Shown here piece by piece: positions 18,992 to 28,040 of a stretch of DNA of 64,000 bases (the stretch's first letter is position 1; every line of letters starts with the position of its first letter). Below the pieces are notes generated by a model. That model worked only from the letters and a program-made list of their open reading frames with translations. It searched no databases and was not told the DNA's origin. The DNA is taken from the NCBI RefSeq assembly GCF_900108295.1, contig NZ_FNWK01000001.1:496001-560000 (forward strand). The letters are read 5' to 3'. The position numbers and the translations under genes are program-made. Origin of the DNA: Sphingopyxis sp. YR583 (GTDB lineage Bacteria; Pseudomonadota; Alphaproteobacteria; Sphingomonadales; Sphingomonadaceae).

Positions 18992-19663
18992 TTGAGCCAG
19001 TCGACCCAGCCCCTAGCGCAGACGCGCGGCGTCGCCGAACTGCTCGATTCGCTGGTCGCCAGCGACGGGACCGGCGCACATCCGCATGTCCGCTCGGGCG
19101 CGCTGTCGAACGGGCCCGACGCGATGCGCAACCTCGCCGACGCCGTCCACTTCCTTTGCCTGCTCCACGGCCGCTATCCGGGCGTGATAGACAATGCCGC
19201 GCGCAAGACGGTCGACGCCGCGACACGCCAGTGGATGGGACAAGCGGCCGAAGCCTTCGCCCATGAACGCGCGTTCCTGACCAAAATCGCCTCCGCCGTC
19301 GGCCCGGTGCCGAGCACGCAGGGCCAGGCACAATGCGAAGCCGCGGTCGCCGCGCAGCGCAAGGCGATCGATATGCTCGCCGAATCGGACCGCAACGGCT
19401 GCGCCGTCGGCGCGGCGATTGCACTCACGCTCGACTGGCGCACGATCCGCGTCCTGCTCGACATCAGCGCGCAGCGGCTCGACCTTGCTCCGCCGACCTG
19501 CACCCTCCCCGACCTGCGCGATACCGCCCGGCTTGCCGCGAGCGTTGCGGAAACGCCCGCTGTGGAGCGCGCGATGGTCTTTGGCGCTCAGCAGTTGATC
19601 ACCCAGCACAGCGGCTTGTGGGATCTCATGGCCGCCCGCGCCGCAAGTCGCCTGCACCCATAA
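18992..19663 (+). CDS. Uncharacterised helical protein
   Basis: 223 residues if translation starts at TTG 18992, which has AGGATCAAGCG upstream. The frame is open further up to a TTG at 18950. No signal peptide or membrane segment is visible. The protein appears almost wholly alpha-helical and carries several cysteines (FLCLLHG, AQCEAA, NGCAVG, PTCTLPD). Conserved-looking stretches are GPDAMRNLADAVHFLCLLHGRYPGV (given here only as location, about residues 40-65) and TLDWRTIRVLLD. I do not recognise the family. It ends 91 bases before the MoxR gene and points the same way. Confidence 0.72.
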   Translation: MSQSTQPLAQTRGVAELLDSLVASDGTGAHPHVRSGALSNGPDAMRNLADAVHFLCLLHGRYPGVIDNAARKTVDAATRQWMGQAAEAFAHERAFLTKIASAVGPVPSTQGQAQCEAAVAAQRKAIDMLAESDRNGCAVGAAIALTLDWRTIRVLLDISAQRLDLAPPTCTLPDLRDTARLAASVAETPAVERAMVFGAQQLITQHSGLWDLMAARAASRLHP

Positions 19664-19719
19664 AGCCCATCAGCGTGCCCGGGCGCGCTTGCGCCCTTCC
19701 CGCTCCATCGCTATGCCTG

Positions 19720-19738
19720 CTTGACGTTCACGTTAAGG
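19720..19738. promoter_or_regulatory. Palindromic operator-like box upstream of moxR
   Basis: CTTGACGTTCACGTTAAGG is an imperfect palindrome (ACG-TTCA-CGT core) ending 16 bases before the moxR ATG. Nearly the same box stands at 22080 before the VWA gene. It resembles MerR-family LiuR-type sites (TTTACGTTAACGTAAA); that likeness is from memory. Confidence 0.6.
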
Positions 19739-19754
19739 GAAAGGCTGCGAGCCG

Positions 19755-20600
19755 ATGCGTTTCGAAGGTACCAGCGCCTATATCGCCACCGACGACCTGA
19801 AGGTCGCGGTCAACGCTGCGACATTGCTCCGCCGTCCGCTGCTCGTGAAGGGCGAACCCGGCACCGGCAAGACCGTGCTGGCCGAGGAAATTGCGAAAGC
19901 GTTCGACGCGCCGCTGATCACCTGGAACATCAAATCGACGACGAAGGCGCAGCAGGGCCTGTACGAATATGACGCGGTCGCGCGCCTGCGCGACGGTCAG
20001 CTCGGCGAAGAGCGCGTTCACGACATCCGCAATTACATCCGCAAGGGCAAATTGTGGGAGGCGTTCACCTCGCCCAAGATGCCAGTCCTCCTGATCGACG
20101 AAATCGACAAGGCCGACATCGAATTTCCGAACGACCTGCTTCAGGAACTCGATCGCATGGCCTTCCACGTCTATGAGACCGACGAGACGGTGAGCGCGAA
20201 GGAACGCCCGATCGTCGTGATCACCTCGAACAATGAAAAGGAACTGCCCGACGCGTTCCTGCGCCGCTGTTTCTTCCACTATATCAAATTTCCCGACCGC
20301 GACACGATGGCGTCGATCGTCGAGGTCCATTTCCCCGGCATCCAGAAGACGCTGGTCAGCCGGGCGATGGATATCTTCTACGAAGTCCGCGACGTCCCCG
20401 GCCTCAAGAAAAAGCCGTCGACGAGCGAGCTGATCGACTGGCTCAAACTGCTCCTCAACGAGGATATGCCGCTCGAGGTCTTGCAGAACCGCGATGTCGG
20501 CAAGGCGATCCCCCCGCTCCACGGCGCGCTGCTCAAGAATGAGCAGGATGTGATGCTGTTCGAAAAGCTCGCCTTCATGGCGCGCCGTCAGGGCAGCTAA
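19755..20600 (+). CDS. MoxR family AAA+ ATPase
   Basis: 281 residues. Walker A is GEPGTGKT (about residues 33-40), Walker B is VLLIDEIDKAD, sensor 1 is VVITSNNEKELPDAFLRRC with the arginine finger region. A C-terminal helical lid follows. MoxR ATPases act as chaperones that insert cofactors or remodel complexes together with VWA-domain partners. The partner here is very probably the CoxE-like VWA protein encoded at 22136, which has the same upstream box. An opposed chemotaxis gene lies between the two, which is unusual. Confidence 0.93.
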   Translation: MRFEGTSAYIATDDLKVAVNAATLLRRPLLVKGEPGTGKTVLAEEIAKAFDAPLITWNIKSTTKAQQGLYEYDAVARLRDGQLGEERVHDIRNYIRKGKLWEAFTSPKMPVLLIDEIDKADIEFPNDLLQELDRMAFHVYETDETVSAKERPIVVITSNNEKELPDAFLRRCFFHYIKFPDRDTMASIVEVHFPGIQKTLVSRAMDIFYEVRDVPGLKKKPSTSELIDWLKLLLNEDMPLEVLQNRDVGKAIPPLHGALLKNEQDVMLFEKLAFMARRQGS

Positions 20601-20608
20601 GCCGCCCG

Positions 20609-22006
20609 TCAGAGCTGGTAGGCGACCTCGACGTCGCCCCAGCGGCGGCCGTTGATCACCGCCGGCATATAGACGTTGCGCACCGTCAGATAATTGATGC
20701 CGTCACCTTCCTGACGATAGACGGTCATAAAGAAGGGCGCGGTGCTGCGCTTCGCGGCGGCGTCGGTCTCGTCATAGAGCAGGCGGCCGTTGCGGCAATG
20801 CGCGGTGTCATGCTCGATGTCGCCCGTGGGCGCACGCGAGCATTCGGTGATGTGTGTCGGCAGGAAGCCGTTCATATCGCCCGCCGACGACATCTTGATT
20901 TCGGGATGACTGGCAACGATGCGATCGAACAGCGGGCGCCAGTTGGCATCGGCCCAGTCGCAGAGCGTCGTGCGGAAACGTTCGGGATTCGAGTTCGGAA
21001 CGCGTACATAATTGGTATCGAAGAGCTGCTCCATCGACAGATCGCCGCGCGCTATCGCGGTTTCGGCCAGCCCGACGAATTCGTCACGAACCTTTGCAGC
21101 CAAGGCGACGATCGCCGAATCCTGCGGCGATACGCCCGCCGAGATCACCGCGTTGAACATGCGGTTCGACACATGTTCCATCGACAGGATCGAATCGCGC
21201 GTCCCCACCAGCGTCGAACTATTGTCGCGCACCGAAGTGACGACGCGGTCGAGCGCCTCGCGCACCTTCGCCCCGTTCGCATGAACCATCGCCGAACTCT
21301 GCGCGATGCGGTCGCTCTGGTCGTCGAGCAGGGCAACAAGATGCGTCGCATCGTGCAGCGCGTCGGTGATCGTTTCGAACTGCGCCTCGGCACGGCTCGA
21401 CTGTTCGACCCCTGACTGGATTTCGGTGACGAGCCCGCTCGCCTCGGCGGCGAGGCTGCCGATGCTGCGACGGATTTCGTCGGTGGCGCCGCGCGTGTTC
21501 TGCGCGAGTTTCTTCACCTCGGCGGCGACGACGGCAAAGGTGCGTCCGGCATCGCCGGCGCGCTCCGCCTCAATCGCGGCATTCAATGCGAGCATGTTGG
21601 TGGTCTTGGCGATCGACTCGATCGACTGACTGACCTGCTGCACCTGTTCCATCACCGCGGCGAAATTGGTGACATGCGTGCCGAGCCGCGCAACAAGGTC
21701 GATGACCGAACGGAATTCGGTGACCGCGGCATTGACGCGTTCAGCGCCGGCGTCGAGCTGCTCGCACGCCCGCGCGGACAGCAATTTCGCCTCATCGGTC
21801 GAATCGGCGATCTGACGCTGGTCGGCTTCAAGGCTGACGACATAATCCTCGAGACGGCCAAGCTCGCTGATCTGGCGGTCCATCTGGTCGGTCGCGCGCT
21901 CGATCCGTCCCGCGGCATCGCTGCATCCCACCGCCAGTTCGCCGCAATCGCTCGCGACCGACTGGTCGAGAATCGGCGCCGCCGGATTGATCGGATCATA
22001 TTTCAT
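20609..22006 (-). CDS. Soluble methyl-accepting chemotaxis protein
   Basis: 465 residues from the ATG at 22006; an ATG 15 codons upstream is also possible. No membrane segment is present, so it is a cytoplasmic receptor. The signalling tip is [37 protein letters not shown] (about residues 130-165, spans shown by key words [12 protein letters not shown]), the hallmark of MCP domains. The part after about residue 270 is not coiled coil; it is a mixed alpha/beta region with many aromatic residues ([24 protein letters not shown]) and probably senses a ligand. The order is thus signalling domain first and sensor last. It lies opposed between moxR and the VWA gene. Confidence 0.88.
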   Translation of the reverse strand: MKYDPINPAAPILDQSVASDCGELAVGCSDAAGRIERATDQMDRQISELGRLEDYVVSLEADQRQIADSTDEAKLLSARACEQLDAGAERVNAAVTEFRSVIDLVARLGTHVTNFAAVMEQVQQVSQSIESIAKTTNMLALNAAIEAERAGDAGRTFAVVAAEVKKLAQNTRGATDEIRRSIGSLAAEASGLVTEIQSGVEQSSRAEAQFETITDALHDATHLVALLDDQSDRIAQSSAMVHANGAKVREALDRVVTSVRDNSSTLVGTRDSILSMEHVSNRMFNAVISAGVSPQDSAIVALAAKVRDEFVGLAETAIARGDLSMEQLFDTNYVRVPNSNPERFRTTLCDWADANWRPLFDRIVASHPEIKMSSAGDMNGFLPTHITECSRAPTGDIEHDTAHCRNGRLLYDETDAAAKRSTAPFFMTVYRQEGDGINYLTVRNVYMPAVINGRRWGDVEVAYQL

Positions 22007-22079
22007 TGGCTTGCCCGCGTCCCTGAATGATCGAGGAGATATGGCGGGCAATGGTTAATGGGGCGTCAACTCGCCAGAG

Positions 22080-22097
22080 CTTTACGTTCACGTAAAG
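22080..22097. promoter_or_regulatory. Palindromic operator-like box upstream of the VWA gene
   Basis: CTTTACGTTCACGTAAAG is a palindrome with arms CTTTACG and CGTAAAG around TTCA. It ends 38 bases before the VWA ATG and shares 15 of 18 bases with the box before moxR at 19720. It also faces the chemotaxis gene on the other strand, whose start is about 75 bases away. Confidence 0.65.
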
Positions 22098-22135
22098 TGA
22101 TTGCGCGCGCCGCGCGAACGCGATACGCCTGCCCC

Positions 22136-23314
22136 ATGTTTTTCGGCTTCCTCGACGAGCTTCGCGCTGCGGGCATTCCCGCAAGCCTGAAAGAGCATCT
22201 GATGCTGCTGGAGGCGCTCGACCGCGAGGTGATCGATCGCAGCCCCGAGCAATTCTATTATCTGTCCCGCGCGATTTACGTGAAGGACGAAGGCCTACTC
22301 GACCGTTTCGACCAGGTGTTCAACAAGGTCTTCAAGGGCATCATTTCCGATTACGGCCAGAATCCGGTCGATGTTCCGGCCGACTGGCTGAAGGCGGTCG
22401 CCGAAAAATTCCTCACGCCCGACGAAATGGCGGCGATCGAGTCGCTCGGCGACTGGGACAAGATCATGGAGACGCTGAAGGAGCGGCTCGAGGAACAGCA
22501 AAAGCGCCACGAGGGCGGTAACAAGTGGATCGGCACCGGCGGCACCAGCCCGTTCGGCAATTCGGGCTATAATCCGGAGGGCGTGCGGATCGGCGGCGAG
22601 AGCAAGCACAAGCGCGCATTGAAGGTCTGGGAAAAGCGCGAGTTCCAGAACCTCGACAACACCAAGGAACTCGGCACCCGCAACATCAAGATCGCGCTCC
22701 GCCGCCTGCGTAAATTCGCACGCGAAGGCGCGGCCGACGAGCTCGACATTCCAGGCACGATCGACGGCACCGCGCGCCAGGGCTGGCTCGACATCAAGAT
22801 GCGCCCCGAACGACGCAACGCGGTCAAGCTGCTGCTGTTCCTCGACGTCGGCGGATCGATGGATCCGTTCATCAAGCTCTGCGAAGAATTGTTCAGCGCG
22901 GCGACGACCGAGTTCAAGAATCTCGAATTCTTCTATTTCCACAATTGCCCCTATGAGGGCGTGTGGAAGGACAATAAGCGCCGCTGGTCGGAACGGCACC
23001 AAATGTGGGACATCCTCCACAAATATGGTCATGATTACAAAGTGATCTTCGTCGGCGATGCGTCGATGTCGGCCTATGAAATCACCCATCCCGGCGGCAG
23101 CGTCGAGCATTTCAACGAAGAGTCCGGCGCGGTCTGGCTCCAGCGCATCACCCACGTCTATCCCGCCGCGGTGTGGCTCAATCCCGTGCCCGAGGCGCAT
23201 TGGGGCTACACCCAGTCGGTGAAGCTGATCAAACAGCTGATGAACGATCGCATGTACCCGCTCAGCCTCGCCGGGCTGGACGATGCGATGCGCGAGTTGA
23301 CGCGAAAGCATTGA
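22136..23314 (+). CDS. VWA domain-containing protein, CoxE-like
   Basis: 392 residues from ATG 22136 (MFFGFLDELRAAGI), where CoxE-like proteins usually start. The N-terminal half is helical and charged. The VWA domain begins near residue 235 with LLLFLDVGGSMDPF; the MIDAS motif reads D-V-G-G-S where D-x-S-x-S is usual, so the first serine is a glycine. The region HKYGHDYKVIFVGDASMSAYEI completes the fold. It is the expected partner of the MoxR ATPase, and both genes have the same palindrome upstream. Confidence 0.88.
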   Translation: MFFGFLDELRAAGIPASLKEHLMLLEALDREVIDRSPEQFYYLSRAIYVKDEGLLDRFDQVFNKVFKGIISDYGQNPVDVPADWLKAVAEKFLTPDEMAAIESLGDWDKIMETLKERLEEQQKRHEGGNKWIGTGGTSPFGNSGYNPEGVRIGGESKHKRALKVWEKREFQNLDNTKELGTRNIKIALRRLRKFAREGAADELDIPGTIDGTARQGWLDIKMRPERRNAVKLLLFLDVGGSMDPFIKLCEELFSAATTEFKNLEFFYFHNCPYEGVWKDNKRRWSERHQMWDILHKYGHDYKVIFVGDASMSAYEITHPGGSVEHFNEESGAVWLQRITHVYPAAVWLNPVPEAHWGYTQSVKLIKQLMNDRMYPLSLAGLDDAMRELTRKH

Positions 23315-23345
23315 CGCGGCGTGGGCGACCGCTAGGGGCGCGAAT

Positions 23346-24152
23346 ATGATCGACCTCCCCCTCGTCACCATCCTGCTGCTCACCGGCTTCATCAACCTGA
23401 TCGGCGCGCTGGCCTATGCGGCGCGCATCGCCGGCGTTCGCACGCGGCGCATCGCCATGTCCTTCGCGCTGTTCAACATCCTCGTGCTCTTTTCGCGCAC
23501 CTCGAACAGCTTCCTCGGCCCCTTTCTCGCCAAAAGGATCGAGACGCGCATCCATGACGGCAGCGGCGCATCGCTGTTCATCGACATGCAGTTGGTGCTC
23601 GCCGCGGCGAGCGTCGCGACGCTGATCGGCATCCTGCTGGTGCCGACGGGCCAGCGCATGTTCGCCACCGCGATCGGCTGGTACCAGAACAACCGTTCGA
23701 CGACGAAGCTGGCGCTGAAGGCCGCGAGCCCGAGCGGACTGCGCACATTAGGCCGATCGCTGACCGTCCCCAGCCTGTCGCACCTCAAAAGCTGGAAGAT
23801 GCCCAAGGGGATCGGCTGGGGCGTGTTGATCGCCAACTGCCTTGCGCAGTCGCTGCTCGCGGTCGGCGTCGTCGCGTCGCTCTACGCCGGTTATCTGGCG
23901 CCCGAGTTTCGCGTCACCGCATCGCAGCTCTCGGCGCTGATCAACGGCTTCGCGACGATCCTGCTCTTCGCCTTCATCGACCCGCAATTGTCGGTGATGA
24001 CCGACGATGCCGTCGAGGGCAAAGTCGACGAGGCCGATTTCCGCCGCGCGATCACCTTTATCTCGCTAAGCCGCCTCGCCGGCACGATTCTCGCGCAGGC
24101 GCTCTTGCTGCCTGCGGCCGCACTGATCGCCTACGTCGCCGTCTATGTCTGA
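23346..24152 (+). CDS. Amj/YdaH family lipid II flippase-like membrane protein
   Basis: 268 residues with about six to eight membrane helices. The N-terminal part (INLIGALAYAARIAGVRTRR, FALFNILVLFSRTSN) matches what I know of Bacillus Amj/YdaH (DUF2837), which flips lipid II across the membrane as an alternative to MurJ. Whether it acts so here is not shown. The 3' end overlaps the DUF817 gene by 8 bases, so the two are coupled. Confidence 0.8.
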   Translation: MIDLPLVTILLLTGFINLIGALAYAARIAGVRTRRIAMSFALFNILVLFSRTSNSFLGPFLAKRIETRIHDGSGASLFIDMQLVLAAASVATLIGILLVPTGQRMFATAIGWYQNNRSTTKLALKAASPSGLRTLGRSLTVPSLSHLKSWKMPKGIGWGVLIANCLAQSLLAVGVVASLYAGYLAPEFRVTASQLSALINGFATILLFAFIDPQLSVMTDDAVEGKVDEADFRRAITFISLSRLAGTILAQALLLPAAALIAYVAVYV

Positions 24153-24993
24153 ACTGCCGCGCGGCCACAGTCGCTTCCATGCCGTCCGCGCGCGACTGGA
24201 AGCGATGGCGGTCGAGCCGGGGCCACGCGGCTGGTTTCTCGAATTTCTCGTCTTCGGCTTCAAACAGGGGTGGGCATGCCTGTTTGGCGGACTGATGCTC
24301 GCTCTGCTGCTCGGCACGCATCTCTTCTGGCCCGAGGGCGCGCCGCTCCACCGCTATGATGCGATTACGATCGGCGCGGTGCTGATCCAACTCGGCATGC
24401 TCGCCTTCCGACTGGAAACACCGAAAGAAGCCATCGTTATCCTGATCTTCCACATCGTCGGCACGGTGATGGAATTGTTCAAGACCGCTGCGGGGTCGTG
24501 GCAATATCCCGAGGCGAGCCTGCTCCACATCGGCGCGGTGCCGCTCTTTTCGGGCTTCATGTACGCCGCGGTCGGCAGTTATATCGCGCGCGTCTGGCGC
24601 ATCTTCGATTTCCGGTACACCGGCTATCCGCCGATCTGTACGAGCTATCTCCTCGCCGCCGCGATCTACGTCAATTTCTTCGCGCACCACTGGCTGTACG
24701 ACATCCGCTGGCTGCTGTTCGCCGCGACCGCGCTGCTCTTCTGGCGCTGTCAGGTGTGGTTCCGCCCGCTCCATGTGCATCGTCGGATGCCTTTGCTCGT
24801 CGGCTGGGGCCTCGTCGCGCTGTTCATCTGGCTCGCCGAAAATATCGGCACCTTCGCCCGCGCTTGGACCTATCCGAGCCAGAACGACGGCTGGCACATG
24901 GTCGGTTTCGATAAGCTCGGCAGCTGGTATCTGTTGATGATCATCAGCTTCGTGCTCGTCAGCCTCGTCCAGCGGCCGAAGACGCCCGATTAA
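24145..24993 (+). CDS. DUF817 family membrane protein (YoaT-like)
   Basis: 282 residues and about eight membrane helices. The stretch GTVMELFKTAAGSWQYPE, the YTGYPPICTSYL loop and WLAENIGTFARAWTYP are typical of the DUF817 family. Its function is unknown. It overlaps the Amj-like gene and is followed by an opposed operon starting at 24990, with a 4-base convergent overlap. Confidence 0.85.
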   Translation: MSELPRGHSRFHAVRARLEAMAVEPGPRGWFLEFLVFGFKQGWACLFGGLMLALLLGTHLFWPEGAPLHRYDAITIGAVLIQLGMLAFRLETPKEAIVILIFHIVGTVMELFKTAAGSWQYPEASLLHIGAVPLFSGFMYAAVGSYIARVWRIFDFRYTGYPPICTSYLLAAAIYVNFFAHHWLYDIRWLLFAATALLFWRCQVWFRPLHVHRRMPLLVGWGLVALFIWLAENIGTFARAWTYPSQNDGWHMVGFDKLGSWYLLMIISFVLVSLVQRPKTPD

Positions 24994-26237
24994 CCGAACG
25001 GATTGTCGATCGACGGCGGCGGTTCGCTGAACCATTCCGGGCCGCTGTCGGTCATGTAGAAACAATCCTCGAGCCTTATGCCGAACTCGCCGGGAATATA
25101 GATGCCGGGTTCGTTCGAGAAGCACATGCCGGGCGCGAGCTTCGTCGTTTCGCCGCGTACCAGATTGACCGGCTCGTGCCCGTCGAGCCCGATGCCGTGG
25201 CCGGTGCGATGCGAGGTGCCGGGCAGCTTATAGCCGGGCCCCCAGCCGAGGCTTTCATAATAGGCGCGCACCGCATCATCGACCTTGCCTGCCGGCGTGC
25301 CGAGTTTGGCCGCGGCGAACGCCACATCCTGCCCCTTACGCATCTGGTCCCAGACCTGCCGCTGGCGTGCCGTCGCCTTGCCGTAAACGAAGGTGCGCGA
25401 GATGTCCGATTGATAGCCGTGCACCGTCGCACCGCAGTCCATCAGCACGACCTCGCCGCTCTTCACCGCCTGCGGCTTGCCCGATCCATGCGGATAGGCG
25501 CTCGCCTCGCCGAGCAGGATCAATTCGAACTCGCTCCTGCCGCCGAGCGCTTCGGTCGCGGCCTTCATGATCGCGCCGATGTCGGCGGGCGTCATCCCTG
25601 CCTCGACCCGCGGCGCGGTGTGGCGATAGGCGGCGAGCGTGATGTCCGCAGCGATCTGCATCAGCGCGATTTCGGCGGGCGACTTGTGCATGCGGCATCC
25701 ACGCACAACCGGCGCGCCATTGACCACGGTCACGCCGGGCATCGCTTTCTCAAGCCCGTCGACCGCGAAATAGCGCACCGTTTCCTCGACGCCGATGCGG
25801 CCCTTGGTCAGCCCGCGCTTGCCGAGCCATGCCGCGACCGCGGCGAGCGGGTTCTCATCCTCGTTCCACGTCAGCACCTCGGCCTCGACACCCAGGCTCT
25901 CACGCACCGATGGCTCCTCGAAGAAAGGTGTCACGATCGCGACCTCGCCTTCGCGCGTCAACACCGCAGCGGTCAGCCGCTCGCTGCGCCCCCATCTGAC
26001 CCCAGTGAAATAAATGAGGCTCGATCCCGGTTCGATCAGCAGCGCCCCGATATCATTCGCGCGCATCAGATCCTTCGCCTTGGCGATGCGTGCCATCCGC
26101 TCTGCCTTGCCGATTGGCACCGCCTTGGCGGCAAGATTGGGGAGGCCCGCCGTATCGGCGGCGAGCACCGACACGGGCAATGTTGCGGCGAGGCCAGCAA
26201 GCGTCGCCGTCCCGAGAAATTGCCGTCGGTGCATCAT
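24990..26237 (-). CDS. M24 family metallopeptidase (Xaa-Pro peptidase-like), Tat-exported
   Basis: 415 residues from ATG 26237, 11 bases after the NamZ-like stop, with GAAGGGGA as binding site. MMHRRQFLGTATLAGLAA is a twin-arginine signal, so the enzyme is exported folded. An N-terminal creatinase-like domain is followed by the pita-bread domain with metal ligands in MDCGATVHGYQSDISRTF (two Asp), GTSHRTGHGIGLDGHE (His), NEPGIYI (Glu) and GIRLEDCF (Glu). It should cleave N-terminal residues before proline from peptides in the periplasm. It is the last gene of a three-gene operon. Confidence 0.92.
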   Translation of the reverse strand: MMHRRQFLGTATLAGLAATLPVSVLAADTAGLPNLAAKAVPIGKAERMARIAKAKDLMRANDIGALLIEPGSSLIYFTGVRWGRSERLTAAVLTREGEVAIVTPFFEEPSVRESLGVEAEVLTWNEDENPLAAVAAWLGKRGLTKGRIGVEETVRYFAVDGLEKAMPGVTVVNGAPVVRGCRMHKSPAEIALMQIAADITLAAYRHTAPRVEAGMTPADIGAIMKAATEALGGRSEFELILLGEASAYPHGSGKPQAVKSGEVVLMDCGATVHGYQSDISRTFVYGKATARQRQVWDQMRKGQDVAFAAAKLGTPAGKVDDAVRAYYESLGWGPGYKLPGTSHRTGHGIGLDGHEPVNLVRGETTKLAPGMCFSNEPGIYIPGEFGIRLEDCFYMTDSGPEWFSEPPPSIDNPFG

Positions 26238-26248
26238 CGTCCCCTTCG

Positions 26249-27454
26249 TCAGTAAATCAGCAGGTCGGCGATTTCGCCCCGCCAACCCGCCTCGTCGGGC
26301 ATTGCCAGCGCATCGAGATCGCCCGCATCCGCGCCGGCATCGTCGACCCATTCGCGCAGGCCCGGTCCGCCATTGATCACATCGATCGCGAGTACATCGT
26401 CGGTGTACTCATATTTGAAATCCTTGCCGCGCCAGATCGGATAGTCCGGATAGAGGCTGCGGATCGCCTTGAAGCCCAATGCCTGCACACGCCAGGGCTG
26501 GAACGCCTCATCATCGTACCACGGCCCGTCGGCATGGATATGGACACCGCTGTTGAGCTGGCCGACATGCTTGTGGAAGGTCGGCTGAAACCAGATATCG
26601 CGCAGCTTGCATCCGCCGAGCCACTGCGGCGCGAGGCGCTGCATTTCGGCGATCACGGCTTTCGCGTCAATATCGGGCGCGCCGAACAGTTCGAGCGGAC
26701 GCGTCGTGCCCCGGCCCTCGCTCAGCGTCGCGCCCTCGACCATCACCGTGCCGGCATAGGCCCGCGCCATATTGACGTTCGCGGCGTTGGGGCTGGGGTT
26801 GATCCAGACGCGGTCCGTCGGCCAGCCGAAGCCGGTGCCTCTCGGATCCCACCCTTCCATCCCGATCACCCGATAATCGACGTCGAGGCCGAAGTGACGG
26901 ATGAACCAATGCCCGATCTCGCCCATCGTGAGGCCATGACGCATCACCATCGGCCCCGCGCCGACGAAGCTTTCCCAACCCGGCAGGAGCTGCGTACCCT
27001 CGACGGGACGCCCCGCGGGATTGGGCCGATCGAGCACCCATACCGCCTTGCCGTGCTCGGCGGCGGCTTCGAGGATATACAGAAGCGTCGTCACATAGGT
27101 GTAGATGCGGCAGCCCAGATCCTGCAGGTCGACGAGCATCACGTCGAAGGTGTGCATCGACTGACCGCTCGGCCGCCGCACCTCGCCATAAAGGCTGAAT
27201 ACCGGCATGCCATAGGTCGGATCGGTGAAGTCGGGGGACTCCATCATATTGTCCTGAAGGTCGCCGCGCACACCATGCTGCGGTCCGAACACCGCGGTGA
27301 TATCGAGCCCCGCAGCGACGAGCGCGTCGAGGCTGTGCGTCAGGTCGGCGGTGACTGAAGCGGGATGCGCGAGCAGCGCGACGCGCTTTCCTTCGAGCGG
27401 TTTGCGAAGCGCCGGATCGGCGAGCAGGCGGTCGATACCGAAGAGAATAGTCAT
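26249..27454 (-). CDS. DUF1343/NamZ family protein (exo-beta-N-acetylmuramidase-like)
   Basis: 401 residues from ATG 27454, overlapping the DOMON gene stop by 4 bases (ATGA). The sequence carries family landmarks: GKRVALLAHPASV, FGPQHGVRGD, VFSLYGEVRRPS, DVMLVDLQDLGCRIYTY and SEGRGTTRPLELFGAP. NamZ of Bacillus removes N-acetylmuramic acid from peptidoglycan fragments. No signal peptide is visible here, unlike many homologues, so it may act on imported muropeptides. With the neighbouring peptidase it suggests cell wall peptide recycling; that is inference. Confidence 0.9.
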   Translation of the reverse strand: MTILFGIDRLLADPALRKPLEGKRVALLAHPASVTADLTHSLDALVAAGLDITAVFGPQHGVRGDLQDNMMESPDFTDPTYGMPVFSLYGEVRRPSGQSMHTFDVMLVDLQDLGCRIYTYVTTLLYILEAAAEHGKAVWVLDRPNPAGRPVEGTQLLPGWESFVGAGPMVMRHGLTMGEIGHWFIRHFGLDVDYRVIGMEGWDPRGTGFGWPTDRVWINPSPNAANVNMARAYAGTVMVEGATLSEGRGTTRPLELFGAPDIDAKAVIAEMQRLAPQWLGGCKLRDIWFQPTFHKHVGQLNSGVHIHADGPWYDDEAFQPWRVQALGFKAIRSLYPDYPIWRGKDFKYEYTDDVLAIDVINGGPGLREWVDDAGADAGDLDALAMPDEAGWRGEIADLLIY

Positions 27455-27999
27455 GCCGCGTCGGGTGCCCCAAGCGTGAGTGCAAAGCAATCGGGATGAT
27501 GGAAGTCGGGTTTGCCCGGCGGATGCGCGAGCGCCCAATAGCTTTTCGTGCCGTCGAGTTCCTCGATCACCGCAGACAGCGCCAGCTTGGCGCCATTGTC
27601 CGGGAAAATCCCCGGCTCGATGCGCAGCGCATAGCTTTGCTCGCCCTTCTCGGCCGCCATCTCCCACGGCGCGAGATCATCCGTGCGCAGCAGCGAGCGA
27701 TAATCGTCGAACTGGTAACAGGCCCAGCGGCCATCGGGGCCATAGTTGAACTCGGTATAATCGGGTTCGCCATCTTCGGTCAGAAAGGCCTCGAAACAGG
27801 TGCTTTCCCAAAGGCCGTCGGTCGCGCTGTCGGCGATCACGAGTTCGCCCTGTCCGTCGGGCAAGACCAGCGCCGGGATCGCCCCGTCGACCAGGAAACG
27901 CAGGGCAAAGCCATCGTCGAACGACAAGGTGATTTCGACCGCAACCGCGCGCACCGCCTTGCCCGGCGTATCGGGGTGACAGATCAGTTCCCTGCGCAT
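27451..27999 (-). CDS. DOMON-like domain-containing protein
   Basis: 182 residues from ATG 27999 ([13 protein letters not shown]); an upstream TTG would add only three residues. It consists of a beta-rich domain with [13 protein letters not shown] and [19 protein letters not shown], typical of the DOMON-like family linked with carbohydrate or ligand binding. There is no signal peptide. It is the first gene of the operon with the NamZ-like and M24 peptidase genes, and faces tyrS divergently with only 41 bases between the starts. Confidence 0.85.
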   Translation of the reverse strand: MRRELICHPDTPGKAVRAVAVEITLSFDDGFALRFLVDGAIPALVLPDGQGELVIADSATDGLWESTCFEAFLTEDGEPDYTEFNYGPDGRWACYQFDDYRSLLRTDDLAPWEMAAEKGEQSYALRIEPGIFPDNGAKLALSAVIEELDGTKSYWALAHPPGKPDFHHPDCFALTLGAPDAA

Positions 28000-28040
28000 G
28001 CTATCCAAATATCAAACCCCATGCTAAGCGCCCGCCCGCT

